From Geovibrio ferrireducens (GTDB lineage: Bacteria; Chrysiogenota; Deferribacteres; Deferribacterales; Geovibrionaceae), in assembly GCF_026226615.1 (NCBI RefSeq), contig NZ_JAJAPB010000001.1, positions 359,385-423,384 on the forward strand: 64,000 bases of DNA, read 5' to 3'. A program made the position numbers and the translations under genes. Below the pieces are notes generated by a model that was given only the letters and a program-made list of their open reading frames with translations, made no database searches and had not been told where the DNA came from. Of this stretch, positions 25,998 to 34,108 are shown one piece after another; position 1 is the stretch's first letter; each line of letters starts with the position of its first letter.

Positions 25998-26135
25998 AAA
26001 AACTACCTCCTGTGTTTTTGCCAGCAAGCTCTGTGCAGAAACCGCCGAAATCTAAACGGCGGTTTTCTGCCACACGCTCACGGCAGGTAAAACCTGCCTT
26101 CGCTACGCACGGCGAGTTCCCTTCTGTGGGAACTT
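25998..26135 (-). repeat. Structured repeat element, copy 2 (supplies the lysozyme ribosome site)
   Basis: The same layout as copy 1 but with compensating changes: first hairpin GTTCCC/GGGAAC, second GGCAGGT/ACCTGCC, conserved CGCCGTGCG and GTGAGCGTGTG, third hairpin AACCGCCG/CGGCGGTT, and AACACAGGAGG. The lysozyme start codon follows the terminal TTTTT directly. Confidence 0.72.
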
Positions 26136-26155
26136 TGTTATTATTCGCCATTTCC

Positions 26156-26413
26156 TCACCTCACATTTGCCTTAAAACCCAGCCAGATAAGACCGAGAAC
26201 AGCGGCAACAGTGGTAGCGACCACCACATTGATGACAGACTTTTTCACATTCCTTACTCCGTCCATAAGTCCGGCTATGAAGGCATGGTGTTCGTTGTGG
26301 TTTTCTATGTGCCTCTCGCCCAACCCGCAGGGGCAGTTGCGCTTTTCCATCAGCTTCTGCGCCACTCTTTCGGCTATCTCACTGGCTAATTTATCTTTTT
26401 CAAATTCGCTCAT
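26156..26413 (-). CDS. Probable holin or holin-like single-span membrane protein
   Basis: An 85-residue protein with a soluble, charged N-terminal half (MSEFEKDKLASEIAERVAQKLMEKRNCPCGLGERH) and one C-terminal membrane helix (VINVVVATTVAAVLGLIWLGF). A CPCG...H cluster lies in the middle. It sits directly before the lysozyme gene and between two copies of the structured repeat. Small membrane proteins in this place usually control the timing of lysis, but the single-span topology would also fit a phage protein of other function. Confidence 0.55.
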   Translation of the reverse strand: MSEFEKDKLASEIAERVAQKLMEKRNCPCGLGERHIENHNEHHAFIAGLMDGVRNVKKSVINVVVATTVAAVLGLIWLGFKANVR

Positions 26414-26437
26414 TCCCGCCTCTTTTTTTTACCGCCT

Positions 26438-26529
26438 TAAAAACTACCTCCTGTGTTTTTAAGGCACACGCTCGCACCGCAATAAATGCGGTTACGCTTC
26501 GCACGGCGGCTGTCCGTCCGTGGACAGCT
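26438..26529 (-). repeat. Structured repeat element, copy 3 (short form)
   Basis: It has hairpin GCTGTCC/GGACAGC, CGCCGTGCG-AAGCG, second hairpin ACCGCA/TGCGGT, GCGAGCGTGTGCC and AACACAGGAGGTAGTTTTTAAGG, and lacks the third hairpin. It follows the stop of the 110-aa gene and precedes the holin-like gene. Confidence 0.7.
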
Positions 26530-26862
26530 TTACTCCCGCACCATAACCTGAATCCTGAATGTAAATGTTCCGTCCTCACGGAAGTCCACAAGCTCGCCGC
26601 CTGTCAGCTCTATGTCTGCCAAGCCCTCGGAAGCTTCTGCGAGTGCTGTTTCTATGTTGTCTGCTTCTTCTGCGTAGCCCAAAATTCCGTTGAAGCTTAC
26701 CCCGTTTATGTAAAGCCCGAACCGCCGCTCAAACACTCCGTTAGTCCGGCTGAATCCTTCATAAACGAGGAAAAATCCAATCTCCTCCGGCAGGTTGTCC
26801 GTCTTTGTCACCGTAACGGGAAGCAGAGCCTCAATGCGCTCCGCACACTCTTTCACAGCCAT
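26530..26862 (-). CDS. Tail terminator / gp37-like protein
   Basis: A 110-residue alpha/beta protein (MAVKECAERIEALLPVTVTKTD...FTFRIQVMVRE) with the size and position of the Mu gp37/DUF1834-type tail terminator that caps the tail and joins it to the head. It overlaps the preceding connector gene by ten bases. No strong motif was recognised, so the assignment rests mainly on length, fold-like pattern and gene order after the capsid gene. Confidence 0.5.
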   Translation of the reverse strand: MAVKECAERIEALLPVTVTKTDNLPEEIGFFLVYEGFSRTNGVFERRFGLYINGVSFNGILGYAEEADNIETALAEASEGLADIELTGGELVDFREDGTFTFRIQVMVRE

Positions 26863-27167
26863 GAGTTGCCCCCGTTTTTAACAACTGCGCCGCCTGTCAC
26901 CGTCTCTGTCTCTGAAACAGCCAGCGGGGAGGCTTTCACCTCCCGCATGGCTTCTTTCATGGTAAATTCGTCCGCATCCGAAATGCCGATTTTCAGGTTC
27001 ACTTTCAGCCTGTAAATGCCTATGTCCAGCTTTGCCCACTGCGGCACAGTGCGGTTCAGGCAGATTTCCTCTGTCTCTGCGGCGGCAATGGCGATAACCT
27101 CATCCGTGATAACACTCGTGTTTGTCAGGTTGCGCATTGCCCTTTCTTTCAGTGCGGTTTCAAACAT
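26853..27167 (-). CDS. Head-tail connector, gp36/DUF1320-like
   Basis: A 104-residue helical protein (ALKERAMRNLTNTSVITDEVIAIAAAETEEICLNRTVPQWAKLDIGIYRLKVNLKIG) placed two genes after the major capsid, the position of the Mu gp36 connector. AAGGAAG lies upstream of ATG 27167, and the previous stop is only two bases away. The helical N-terminal half with an Ala/Glu run and a YRL tract fits the DUF1320 family, but I cannot confirm it without a profile search. Confidence 0.5.
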   Translation of the reverse strand: MFETALKERAMRNLTNTSVITDEVIAIAAAETEEICLNRTVPQWAKLDIGIYRLKVNLKIGISDADEFTMKEAMREVKASPLAVSETETVTGGAVVKNGGNSWL

Positions 27168-27169
27168 GC

Positions 27170-27403
27170 TTACTTCCTTAAAAAATCTTTAACGCTGCGG
27201 TGCTTTCCTGAGGGTTTCGCAGGGGCTTTTGCCTCCGGTTCTTCCTCTTCTTCTGCGGGGGCTGCGGTGTTTTGCTCTTTCTCCGCTGACTCTTCGCCCG
27301 CTTCGGCTTCCGGCTCTTCCTGTGCAGTTTCCGTTTCCTGCTCTGCGGCGGTTTCCGCCTGTTCGGCGGGGGTTTCTTCTGAGGCAGTTTTCTTTTTAGC
27401 CAT
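27170..27403 (-). CDS. Acidic Glu/Ala-rich small head protein, Mu gp35-like position
   Basis: A 77-residue low-complexity protein: a short Lys-rich start (MAKKKT), ~50 residues of Glu, Ala and Pro, and a basic C-terminus (GKHRSVKDFLRK). Mu-type phages keep a comparable small protein between the capsid and connector genes (the gp35/HI1506-like group with a conserved C-terminal tail). The ATG abuts the capsid stop. A Lys/Arg-rich overlapping frame (27178-27432) is judged a shadow because it starts inside the capsid gene. Confidence 0.6.
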   Translation of the reverse strand: MAKKKTASEETPAEQAETAAEQETETAQEEPEAEAGEESAEKEQNTAAPAEEEEEPEAKAPAKPSGKHRSVKDFLRK

Positions 27404-28264
27404 CTACACACCGCCTTCTGAGAAGAAAGCAAGCTGCCACAGTGAGTAGCCTGCGTTCATGAAGCTTTCCGCACCGTAAAGCACACGCCCTTTCATAAAC
27501 TTCTCGCCGCTGTCCTCAGCAAAAACGCCGTCTTTGGCAAGCTGGAGAATAAACGGGCAGATAGCCTTTGAAGTGTCCAGAAGCGTCCACTTCTTGCCCT
27601 CCAGCGCAGGGTTAATTATGTAGCTGTAGCGTTTGTAGGTGGGGTTTTTGCCGTCATCCGCAAGGTCAATGCAGTTGATGGCGTTGCCGAGCTGTCCGGG
27701 GCCGACCATAAGCATGTTCGGCATAACCTTCATGTAGCCGCCGCTGTCGGTTTTTATGGAGCGCATAAAAGCCTCAGTAGCCAGAAGGTTACCGGGCGTT
27801 AGGGTAAGGTCGGCTATGTTGGCGTATGTGTCAGAGCCCACTGTGTGATCCTCAGCAAAAAACGCCTTGCCGTCATAACACAGGTTTGTGCCGCCATTTG
27901 TCACAAGGTCAGAGAGCAGTTCATCGGGGTACTGTTTGGCTTCCTGCGCCATTTGTTTAATCGCAGGGGCAAATATTCCCGCATTGTCGTACTCTATGTA
28001 CTCCGTAGGTACACCCACAGTTGCCTCAAACTTCTTGTTGGCAAGGGTGTATTTGTAGTCCTTCAGTTCCTTCACGGTTCTGTCGCCCACCCACTCCGTC
28101 ATGCGGGGTATCTCACCGAGCCAAGGGTAAGTCTCCTGAAGGTTGTTGCTGGGAACCACAGTGGCTATCTTTTCCGCAAGGCGGGCTGTTTCGTTAAATG
28201 TTTTGCCGAACAGTGCCTTAAAGCCTGTGGAAATTGTGCGCAGGTTTTCCTGATTAAGCGCCAT
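27404..28264 (-). CDS. Major capsid protein, Mu gpT-like
   Basis: A 286-residue capsid subunit. Conserved gpT features include LRTISTGFKALFGKTFNE near the N-terminus, the central YPWLGEIPRMTEWVGDR and FEATVGVPTEYIEYDNAGIFAP, and late LLDTSKAICPFILQ. It forms the icosahedral head with the protease/scaffold encoded just upstream. The start codon follows the protease gene stop by three bases with a GGAGGAG ribosome site. Confidence 0.92.
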   Translation of the reverse strand: MALNQENLRTISTGFKALFGKTFNETARLAEKIATVVPSNNLQETYPWLGEIPRMTEWVGDRTVKELKDYKYTLANKKFEATVGVPTEYIEYDNAGIFAPAIKQMAQEAKQYPDELLSDLVTNGGTNLCYDGKAFFAEDHTVGSDTYANIADLTLTPGNLLATEAFMRSIKTDSGGYMKVMPNMLMVGPGQLGNAINCIDLADDGKNPTYKRYSYIINPALEGKKWTLLDTSKAICPFILQLAKDGVFAEDSGEKFMKGRVLYGAESFMNAGYSLWQLAFFSEGGV

Positions 28265-28267
28265 TGA

Positions 28268-29041
28268 TTACTCCTCCCCGCCGTATTTCTGCACATCTTC
28301 CTTCGTAAGTCCGATGGATGAGCAGAAATCCAGCGTTTTTGCGTCAACATCTTTCCCGCCTGAGTTCACATCCGTTTTCTGCTCAAGGTGCTTGAGGTTC
28401 ACGGCGTTGGTCTCAAGGTATTTGTCAAGCTGCTCATCGGTAAGCAGGGCAGCGAAGTCCTTCTGGTTCGGCAGAAGTCTGCCCTCTTTCACTGCCGCTT
28501 CCAGCTTGGCTTCACGCAGTTTTTTGTTAGCTTCCGTAAGGCTCTGCTGTGCTGTTTCCAGCTCCTTTTTCAGTGAGCCGTTCTCTTCTGTGGTGGTGTC
28601 TTCTTTCTTTTCTCCGCCCACGTTTCCCTCCTTTTCTCTGCTGTTGAGTGCGTCTTTACTCAGGTTTGGCGTGTTCACAAGCCCTACGCTGTCCAGCCCC
28701 GCCACTATGCGGTTCTGCCCCATGATGTAAGCGGGGCTGAGGTAGCGGTAAGCCTTCTTTTCCACCAGTTCCGCACCCTCCGCAGTGAGCTCAAGGGATG
28801 CGTAAATGCCGTCCTCCCTTTCTTCAAAGCTGTTGAAGTCAAACCAGCCCATAGCCCGCCCGTAGCGGTGGTTTTCATCAAGGGGTATATGCAGCCCGTT
28901 TTTCTGAATGGAGGCTATGATTGCCTTGCCGTCCAGAACATAGTTTCTGCCGTCCAAACCGGAGAAATTGCCCACAGGGGAAACACGCACTTTTTCCCCC
29001 TGTTTAAAGTTCAGCTCAATAGGTCTGATTCTGATTCCCAT
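28268..29041 (-). CDS. Prohead protease/scaffold, Mu gpI-like
   Basis: A 257-residue protein beginning at ATG 29041 behind CGGAGG; a longer frame from 29092 lacks a ribosome site. The N-terminal two thirds show the gpI protease pattern (IPLDENHRYGRAMGWF..., AYRYLSPAYIMGQNRIVAGLDSVGLVNTPNL). A Lys/Glu/Gln-rich helical scaffold region follows (LKKELETAQQSLTEANKKLREAKLE). It processes and shapes the prohead. It is the first gene of the leftward late operon and faces the packaging operon across a 227-base gap. Confidence 0.85.
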   Translation of the reverse strand: MGIRIRPIELNFKQGEKVRVSPVGNFSGLDGRNYVLDGKAIIASIQKNGLHIPLDENHRYGRAMGWFDFNSFEEREDGIYASLELTAEGAELVEKKAYRYLSPAYIMGQNRIVAGLDSVGLVNTPNLSKDALNSREKEGNVGGEKKEDTTTEENGSLKKELETAQQSLTEANKKLREAKLEAAVKEGRLLPNQKDFAALLTDEQLDKYLETNAVNLKHLEQKTDVNSGGKDVDAKTLDFCSSIGLTKEDVQKYGGEE

Positions 29042-29268
29042 GCTGTTGCCTCCGTGTAAGTGCATCAAAACATGAATAAAAAGGCGGGTCATTCCAGATA
29101 CGGGCTATCTGGGTAAACAGCATATTTTTTTTGATTTATTTTGAAAAAACTCCCACGGATGGGAGTTCGCCGTGCGAAGTGAAGACTTGCTCTGCAAGGC
29201 GTGAGCGTGTGCCTGAATCAGACAGGACGTACTGATTTAGGCAGGAAATAAGAAAAAAGGAGGGATGA
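29042..29268. promoter_or_regulatory. Divergent late control region with a 7-bp dyad
   Basis: This gap separates the leftward head/tail operon from the rightward packaging operon. It holds the perfect dyad CCAGATA-CGGGC-TATCTGG (29094-29112), a T/A-rich stretch (29122-29148) suitable for promoters, and structured repeat copy 4. No confident -35/-10 pair is seen on either strand, which fits an activator-dependent late promoter. Confidence 0.5.
29148..29247 (+). repeat. Structured repeat element, copy 4, opposite strand
   Basis: On the plus strand: hairpin ACTCCC/GGGAGT, CGCCGTGCG-AAGTGAAG, hairpin CTTGC/GCAAG, GCGTGAGCGTGTGCC, then a third hairpin formed by GCCTGAATCAG/CTGATTTAGGC. The GGAGG of the terminase small subunit gene follows. 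Orientation again follows transcription. Confidence 0.7.
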
Positions 29269-29766
29269 ATGGCACGAATGACAAAGCTCCAGAAGGAGCA
29301 GCTAAAGAATTTTTACATTGACGGAATGAGCGTAACGGACATATGTGCCTCGCTCAACATCAGCAGAGACACATTCTACTACCACAAAAAAGCAATGGAA
29401 AAAGACGGAACGGATATAGAGTCCCTGCGTCTTTCAAACCTTCGCAGTGAGCGAAATCTAGCGGCGAAGGAAACCGAATTTCTTAACACGCTGATTCTCG
29501 CTTTTGAAGCAGCCCTGAAGGACATTCAGGAAATGACCGACCCGGTGAAAAAGCTGGACACCCTCACGAAGTACATCAACGCCTACTACAAGCTGAAAGC
29601 ACCGAAAGAAACCGACAGCAAGCAGGCGGTGATAGACGCAATAACAGGCACAATCTACGAAATAAGCCAGATAGCCATAGAGGAAGAAAACACCCATGTT
29701 ATCAGCTTTCTCCATGAAAACGGCAACGAGATAATAGAACGCACTCTGGCAAGGAAGCATAAATAA
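29269..29766 (+). CDS. Terminase small subunit, Mu gp27/DUF1804-like
   Basis: A 165-residue protein with an N-terminal helix-turn-helix (FYIDGMSVTDICASLNISRDTFYYHKKAMEKDG) for DNA recognition and a helical C-terminal half. It selects phage DNA for packaging and hands it to the large subunit, whose ATG overlaps its stop. An AAGGAGG ribosome site precedes ATG 29269. It opens the rightward late operon. Confidence 0.82.
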   Translation: MARMTKLQKEQLKNFYIDGMSVTDICASLNISRDTFYYHKKAMEKDGTDIESLRLSNLRSERNLAAKETEFLNTLILAFEAALKDIQEMTDPVKKLDTLTKYINAYYKLKAPKETDSKQAVIDAITGTIYEISQIAIEEENTHVISFLHENGNEIIERTLARKHK

Positions 29767-31322
29767 TGGGTTTTAAAGATGTTAAGGAGTTAAAACAATA
29801 CCTCCAGACCCTCCCCAAGCTGGCAGACAAAGGCAGAGCCGGAAGGGTGAAAAAAGCGAAGGCGGACTTCCGCTGTTTTGTGGAAACCTACCTCCCGCAC
29901 CATGTTTCAGAGGTTGAAACAAGCGAGTTCCGCCAGTTTATCTACAGCGATATAGACACCCTCACCGAAAGGCAGAAAAACCTGCTCTTCTTCGTTTACA
30001 GGGGCGGGGCAAAAACAACCCTGCTGGCACGGCTTTTTGTGATGTGGGAAGTGTGCAGAGGCAGAAAGCATTTTCCCGCCATAATCTCCGACACGATAGA
30101 CGTGGCGCAAAACTCCATAGAGTTTATCCAGACCGAGTTTGAGGACAACGCCTCACTCATTGCAGATTTTGATATTCAGCAGGGGGACACATGGCGGGCA
30201 GATGAATTTACGCTGAAATTTCCCGACCGCACGGCAAAGTTCAAGGCATTCGGCAGCGGAAAGAAAATCAGGGGGCAGAACTATCTGGGAAAACGCCCCG
30301 ACCTCATAATTCTGGATGATATAGAGAACGATGAAAACGTGGAAAGCAAGCTCCAGCGTGACAAACTGGAAAACTGGTTCAAAAAGGCAATAATGAAGCT
30401 CCCCGCAAGGGGCAGCCATTACAATATCATAATAATCGGCACTCTGCTGCACTATGACGCTGTGCTGAAAAGGCTGGAAAACCGCCGTGATTTCAAAAGC
30501 TTCACCTTTCCTTTGGTGAAGTCCTTTCCGGATGATATGGACGGCTGGCAAAAGCTCTTCCAAAACCCCGACCAAAAACAGGCAGAAGAAATATACCGCA
30601 GGAAAAAGGCGCACTATGACAAAGGCTTGGTGCTGGACGACCCCGCCCTAGACCCCTTTGAAATAATGATGGACTACTTTGAGGACATAGACAGCTTTTT
30701 CAGCGAGTTTCAGCAGCAGCCCATCAGTGCGGAGGGCGCACCGTTCAGCCAGCATCATTTTTATGAGTCCCTGCCGGACGACCTTGTTTACTGCCTTGCC
30801 TGTGACCCTGCACTGGGCAAGAAGAAGGGCGACCTCTTCGGCGTGGCGGTAGTTGGCAAAAGCGCAAAGCAAAAGCGGTTTTTCTGTGTTTATGCAAACG
30901 GGTTCAGGCTGAAACCAAAGGAAATGATAAGCCGTATAATCACCCTCTATCTTCGTTATATGCCCAAGTTCCTTGTGATGGAGACAGTGGCCTTTCAGGA
31001 GTTTTATAAAGACCACCTGAAAGAGGCGGCAGCGGAGCATGATGTCTACCTGCCCATAGTGGAGGTAAAGCATAAAACAGCAAAGGAAATGCGCATTATG
31101 AGCCTTTCGCCTTATGTGAGCGACGGCACACTGAGCTTTAACCGGAACGACACCCTGCTGGCGGAGGAGCTGAAAACTTTTCCCAAGTCTGCCCACGACG
31201 ACATTCTGGACGCTGTGGAGATGGCTTTCAGGCAGATGAAGAAAAACAGCTTCGACCTAGCCGCCTTCAAAAAAGCCCTTAAAAAGAAAAAACACCTGCT
31301 CAAAAGGGAGGAGTTCGCATGA
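29766..31322 (+). CDS. Terminase large subunit, Mu gp28-like
   Basis: A 518-residue packaging motor. The ATPase has Walker A RGGAKTT (79-85) and Walker B LIILDDIEND (~180-189). The nuclease domain has ACDPALGKKKGD, a middle acidic residue near LVMETVAFQEF and a final HDDILDAVEMA, matching RNase H-like terminase nucleases. It translocates DNA into proheads and cuts host-linked DNA at headful. It overlaps the portal gene start by four bases. Confidence 0.9.
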   Translation: MGFKDVKELKQYLQTLPKLADKGRAGRVKKAKADFRCFVETYLPHHVSEVETSEFRQFIYSDIDTLTERQKNLLFFVYRGGAKTTLLARLFVMWEVCRGRKHFPAIISDTIDVAQNSIEFIQTEFEDNASLIADFDIQQGDTWRADEFTLKFPDRTAKFKAFGSGKKIRGQNYLGKRPDLIILDDIENDENVESKLQRDKLENWFKKAIMKLPARGSHYNIIIIGTLLHYDAVLKRLENRRDFKSFTFPLVKSFPDDMDGWQKLFQNPDQKQAEEIYRRKKAHYDKGLVLDDPALDPFEIMMDYFEDIDSFFSEFQQQPISAEGAPFSQHHFYESLPDDLVYCLACDPALGKKKGDLFGVAVVGKSAKQKRFFCVYANGFRLKPKEMISRIITLYLRYMPKFLVMETVAFQEFYKDHLKEAAAEHDVYLPIVEVKHKTAKEMRIMSLSPYVSDGTLSFNRNDTLLAEELKTFPKSAHDDILDAVEMAFRQMKKNSFDLAAFKKALKKKKHLLKREEFA

Positions 31323-32821
31323 GCAATAAACACCTGACATCAAAAATAAACTACTCGCCTTACATCTATGAGAATTTCAGCGTAATCAGCGTGGACTATG
31401 TAAAGCGGATGCTGAATGAAAACGACCTGCAAAAGCTCACCAAGTTTTACAGCCTTATGAAAAAGCGTGAGCTGCACATTTCCGCCGAACTCCGCAAGCG
31501 CACCCAGCAGCTTCTCTCCTGCGGCTGGGCTATAGAGGGCGAGGGAAAAGAGGCAGAGTTCATAAAAGCATGGGCAAAAAAGACAAAGCTGAACCACCTT
31601 CTGCGAAATATGATGAGCGGCGTTGCCTATGGCTTTTCGGTTTTTGACCTTGTCTGGCAAAGGGATGCGGGAACCTTCACCCCCACGCCTTACTTCATTC
31701 CGCAGAAGTATTTTAATGCGGACAACAACGGGCTTTACGTTCAGCTCACAACCGGACAGCAGCTTTACATAACAGACGAGCAAAAGTTCCTTGTCCACCT
31801 GCACCCCAACGACACGGGAGACATAACTGACTACGCCCTTATGAAGGAGCTGGTCTGGCTCTTCACGCTGAAAAGCTTCATAATGGCTAACTACGGCAAA
31901 TACACCGAGAACTTAGGCGTTCCGCCCATAATCATCCAGTCCGACAGCGACAAACTGACCGAGCTTGTGGACGCTGCACTGGAACTCCGCAGCGCAGGCG
32001 TGGGCGCATTCCCCCGTGAGTCGGTCATCACCCTGCTGGAGGGCAAGGGCAACCCCACGCTCTTCATGGAGTTTCTGAAATATGCCGACACGCTGTTTTC
32101 TGAGGCTATCTTAGGCTCAACCCTCACCAGCCAGATGAACGGTTCAGGCAGCTACGCCGCCGCAAAAACGCACGAAACAGTGCGCTTTGAGTATATGCAG
32201 GCGGATGCGCTGCTGGTGGAGGAAACAGTAAACGACCTCTTCAAAACCATTCTGGATATGAACTTCGCAAACGTGCGGGAATACCCTGTGTTCAGCTTTG
32301 ATGTAAACGAATACCGGGACGAAAAGACCGCAGCCGAAGTGCTGACCAGCCTCTCAAACTTAGGGCTGGAGATACCGGAAAGCCATGTGCGCCGTTTCTT
32401 CCGCATTCCCTCACCCACAAAAGGGGAAAAGGTGCTGAAAAGGCAGGAAGGCGGCGGATTAGGGTTCAATTCCCGCTCTTCCGTCATTCTGAACCCGCAG
32501 GGTGAAGAATCTCACAAACCCTTGTTCAGTCATTCTGAGGCGCAGCCGAAGAATCTCCAGCCAGAACATAACGCCGCATTGCCCGCTGATAATCTGGATA
32601 AAGAGAGCGATAAGCTGGGCACAACGCCCGTTGAGAATAAAATGGTCGCAGGTTTGGCTGATATTCTGAAAAAAGCAACAACCTATGAGGAAGCTATCCA
32701 CGCTCTGGAAGCGGCATATCCCACTTTCTCCCTTGATGAGCTGGAGCAAAACCTAGCAGACTACATGGCAAACGCCGAGATACTGGGCAGAGCAGAAGTG
32801 AAAAAGGAAGGCGGCAAATGA
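31319..32821 (+). CDS. Portal protein, Mu gp29/DUF935-like
   Basis: A 500-residue portal. The DUF935 features include ELHISAELRKRTQQLLSCGWAIEG, YGFSVFDLVW, PQKYFNADNNGLYV and LGSTLTSQMNGSGSYAAAKTHE. It forms the dodecameric ring through which DNA enters the head. Near the C-terminus, codons for ~30 residues (around SSVILNPQGEES and SHSEAQPKNLQ) come from two interspersed repeats (32483-32513, 32529-32557) sitting in frame, so this surface segment is probably a tolerated insertion. The helical tail resumes afterwards (MVAGLADILKKATTYEEAIHALE). Confidence 0.88.
   Translation: MSNKHLTSKINYSPYIYENFSVISVDYVKRMLNENDLQKLTKFYSLMKKRELHISAELRKRTQQLLSCGWAIEGEGKEAEFIKAWAKKTKLNHLLRNMMSGVAYGFSVFDLVWQRDAGTFTPTPYFIPQKYFNADNNGLYVQLTTGQQLYITDEQKFLVHLHPNDTGDITDYALMKELVWLFTLKSFIMANYGKYTENLGVPPIIIQSDSDKLTELVDAALELRSAGVGAFPRESVITLLEGKGNPTLFMEFLKYADTLFSEAILGSTLTSQMNGSGSYAAAKTHETVRFEYMQADALLVEETVNDLFKTILDMNFANVREYPVFSFDVNEYRDEKTAAEVLTSLSNLGLEIPESHVRRFFRIPSPTKGEKVLKRQEGGGLGFNSRSSVILNPQGEESHKPLFSHSEAQPKNLQPEHNAALPADNLDKESDKLGTTPVENKMVAGLADILKKATTYEEAIHALEAAYPTFSLDELEQNLADYMANAEILGRAEVKKEGGK
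32483..32557 (+). repeat. Two interspersed repeats inside the portal coding sequence
   Basis: GTCATTCTGAA...GAAGAATCTC (32483-32513) and GTCATTCTGAGG...GAAGAATCTC (32529-32557) are members of the same family as 41827-41853 and of the reverse-strand module in the 63.5-64 kb tandem array. Confidence 0.75.
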
Positions 32822-32830
32822 TGATTTACA

Positions 32831-32864
32831 GTCACTGCGAACCCCGCAGGGGTGCGGCAGTCTC
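32831..32864 (+). repeat. Interspersed repeat between portal and MuF genes
   Basis: GTCACTGCGAAC...GCGGCAGTCTC is a hairpin-forming member of the same family as 40245-40278, 43528-43560 and the right-edge array. Confidence 0.7.
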
Positions 32865-32875
32865 AGAGGCATTCC

Positions 32876-34108
32876 ATGTTCAGCTTTAACCTTCCCCCGC
32901 AGGACGCACTGACATACCTGAAATCAAAAGGGCTTGAACTCACCTTTGATTATGAAGAAATGATGCACGAACAGCACCATAAAGCGTTTACGGTGGCGAA
33001 GATAACCCGCCTCGACCTGCTGAACGATGTTCACCAAAGCCTTATCAACGCTATGGAAGAGGGCAAACCCTTTGAGCAGTGGAAAAGGGAACTCCGCCCA
33101 ACATTGCAGGAAAAAGGCTGGTACGGCAAAACCGAAGTAACAGACGAAAAAACAGGCGAGGTGAAGGAGATAAACGTAAACCCCTACCGCCTGCGAAACA
33201 TATACGAAACCAACCTGCGGGTGGCTTACAACGTAGGGCGTTATAAACAGTTTAACGACCTGCCGGACGCTGTTTACTGGCGTTATGTGGCTATCCTTGA
33301 CCACAAGGTGCGCCCCTCCCACGCCGCCCTGCACGGCATGGTAAGGCACAAAAGCGACCCATTTTGGGTGAAAAACAGCCCGCCAAACGCATGGCGGTGC
33401 AGGTGCAAGGTTCAGGCTTTTAACAGGGAGCAGCTTGCCCAAAGAGGCTACAAGGTTACTCCGCCGGAAACGCCCCTGCCGGAGGAGTATAAAGGCGCAC
33501 ACCCCGACTGGGCATATGACGTGCGCATCGGCGCATCGGCAGAGCTGGAGACAACCTATTACCAGAAAGCCAAAAACGCCCTCACAGCGGCGGAAGGCTC
33601 CAGCTTGGGGCGTGTGGCTTTTGCAACAGCGTTGAGCGATCTCAGGGCGAATTTTGACGCTAAGGCGTATGAGAAGTTTGTGTCCGCAGTCACGGCGGAT
33701 GTAACCTCTCCGGTGAATGAGGCTGTGGCGGGGTATATAGATGCCGATGTTTACGGCTTTCTCAGCACAAAGGGCATCACCCCCGCAGAGCCGCACATCT
33801 GGCTCACAAAAAAGGGCTTAACCCATATGCTGAGGGAAACCAAAAAAGGCACGGGAAACGCCCTCACACAGGCAGAGATAATGCACTTTCCGCAGGTTCT
33901 CACCGCTATGGCGGCTAAGGTGCTGTTTGATAAGGTTAAGGGAAACGTGCTTTACATCTTTGAGAGCGAGCAAGAGGGCAAAAAGAACAAAATAGCAGTG
34001 GAAGTAAACTACAGCACGGCAAAGGGAAAAAGAAACATGATACTGACCAGCGGAAAGGTTCAGCCGGAAGACCTGACCGCAGAAAAGATTTATGAAGAGA
34101 TAAAGTGA
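32876..34108 (+). CDS. MuF-type head protein with C-terminal PBECR-like nuclease domain
   Basis: Start ATG 32876 lies eight bases after AGAGG; an in-frame start at 32852 lies within an interspersed repeat. Residues ~1-200 are a phage Mu gpF/SPP1 gp7-type domain with the signature DHKVRPSHAALHG...PPNAWRCRCKV. Residues ~295-405 (PHIWLTKKGLTHMLRETKKGTGNALTQAEI...VLYIFES...NMILTSGKV) resemble the phage barnase-EndoU-colicin E5/D-RelE-like (PBECR) toxin domains often fused to MuF. The protein is packaged with DNA and may be injected; the C-terminal part could cut host RNA. The MuF call is firm, the nuclease call tentative. Confidence 0.75.
   Translation: MFSFNLPPQDALTYLKSKGLELTFDYEEMMHEQHHKAFTVAKITRLDLLNDVHQSLINAMEEGKPFEQWKRELRPTLQEKGWYGKTEVTDEKTGEVKEINVNPYRLRNIYETNLRVAYNVGRYKQFNDLPDAVYWRYVAILDHKVRPSHAALHGMVRHKSDPFWVKNSPPNAWRCRCKVQAFNREQLAQRGYKVTPPETPLPEEYKGAHPDWAYDVRIGASAELETTYYQKAKNALTAAEGSSLGRVAFATALSDLRANFDAKAYEKFVSAVTADVTSPVNEAVAGYIDADVYGFLSTKGITPAEPHIWLTKKGLTHMLRETKKGTGNALTQAEIMHFPQVLTAMAAKVLFDKVKGNVLYIFESEQEGKKNKIAVEVNYSTAKGKRNMILTSGKVQPEDLTAEKIYEEIK

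Noticed and set aside
27178..27432. Lys/Arg-rich ORF on the minus strand overlapping the Glu-rich gene
   Set aside because: It begins inside the capsid gene in another frame; the Glu-rich frame has the coupled start and the gp35-like position.
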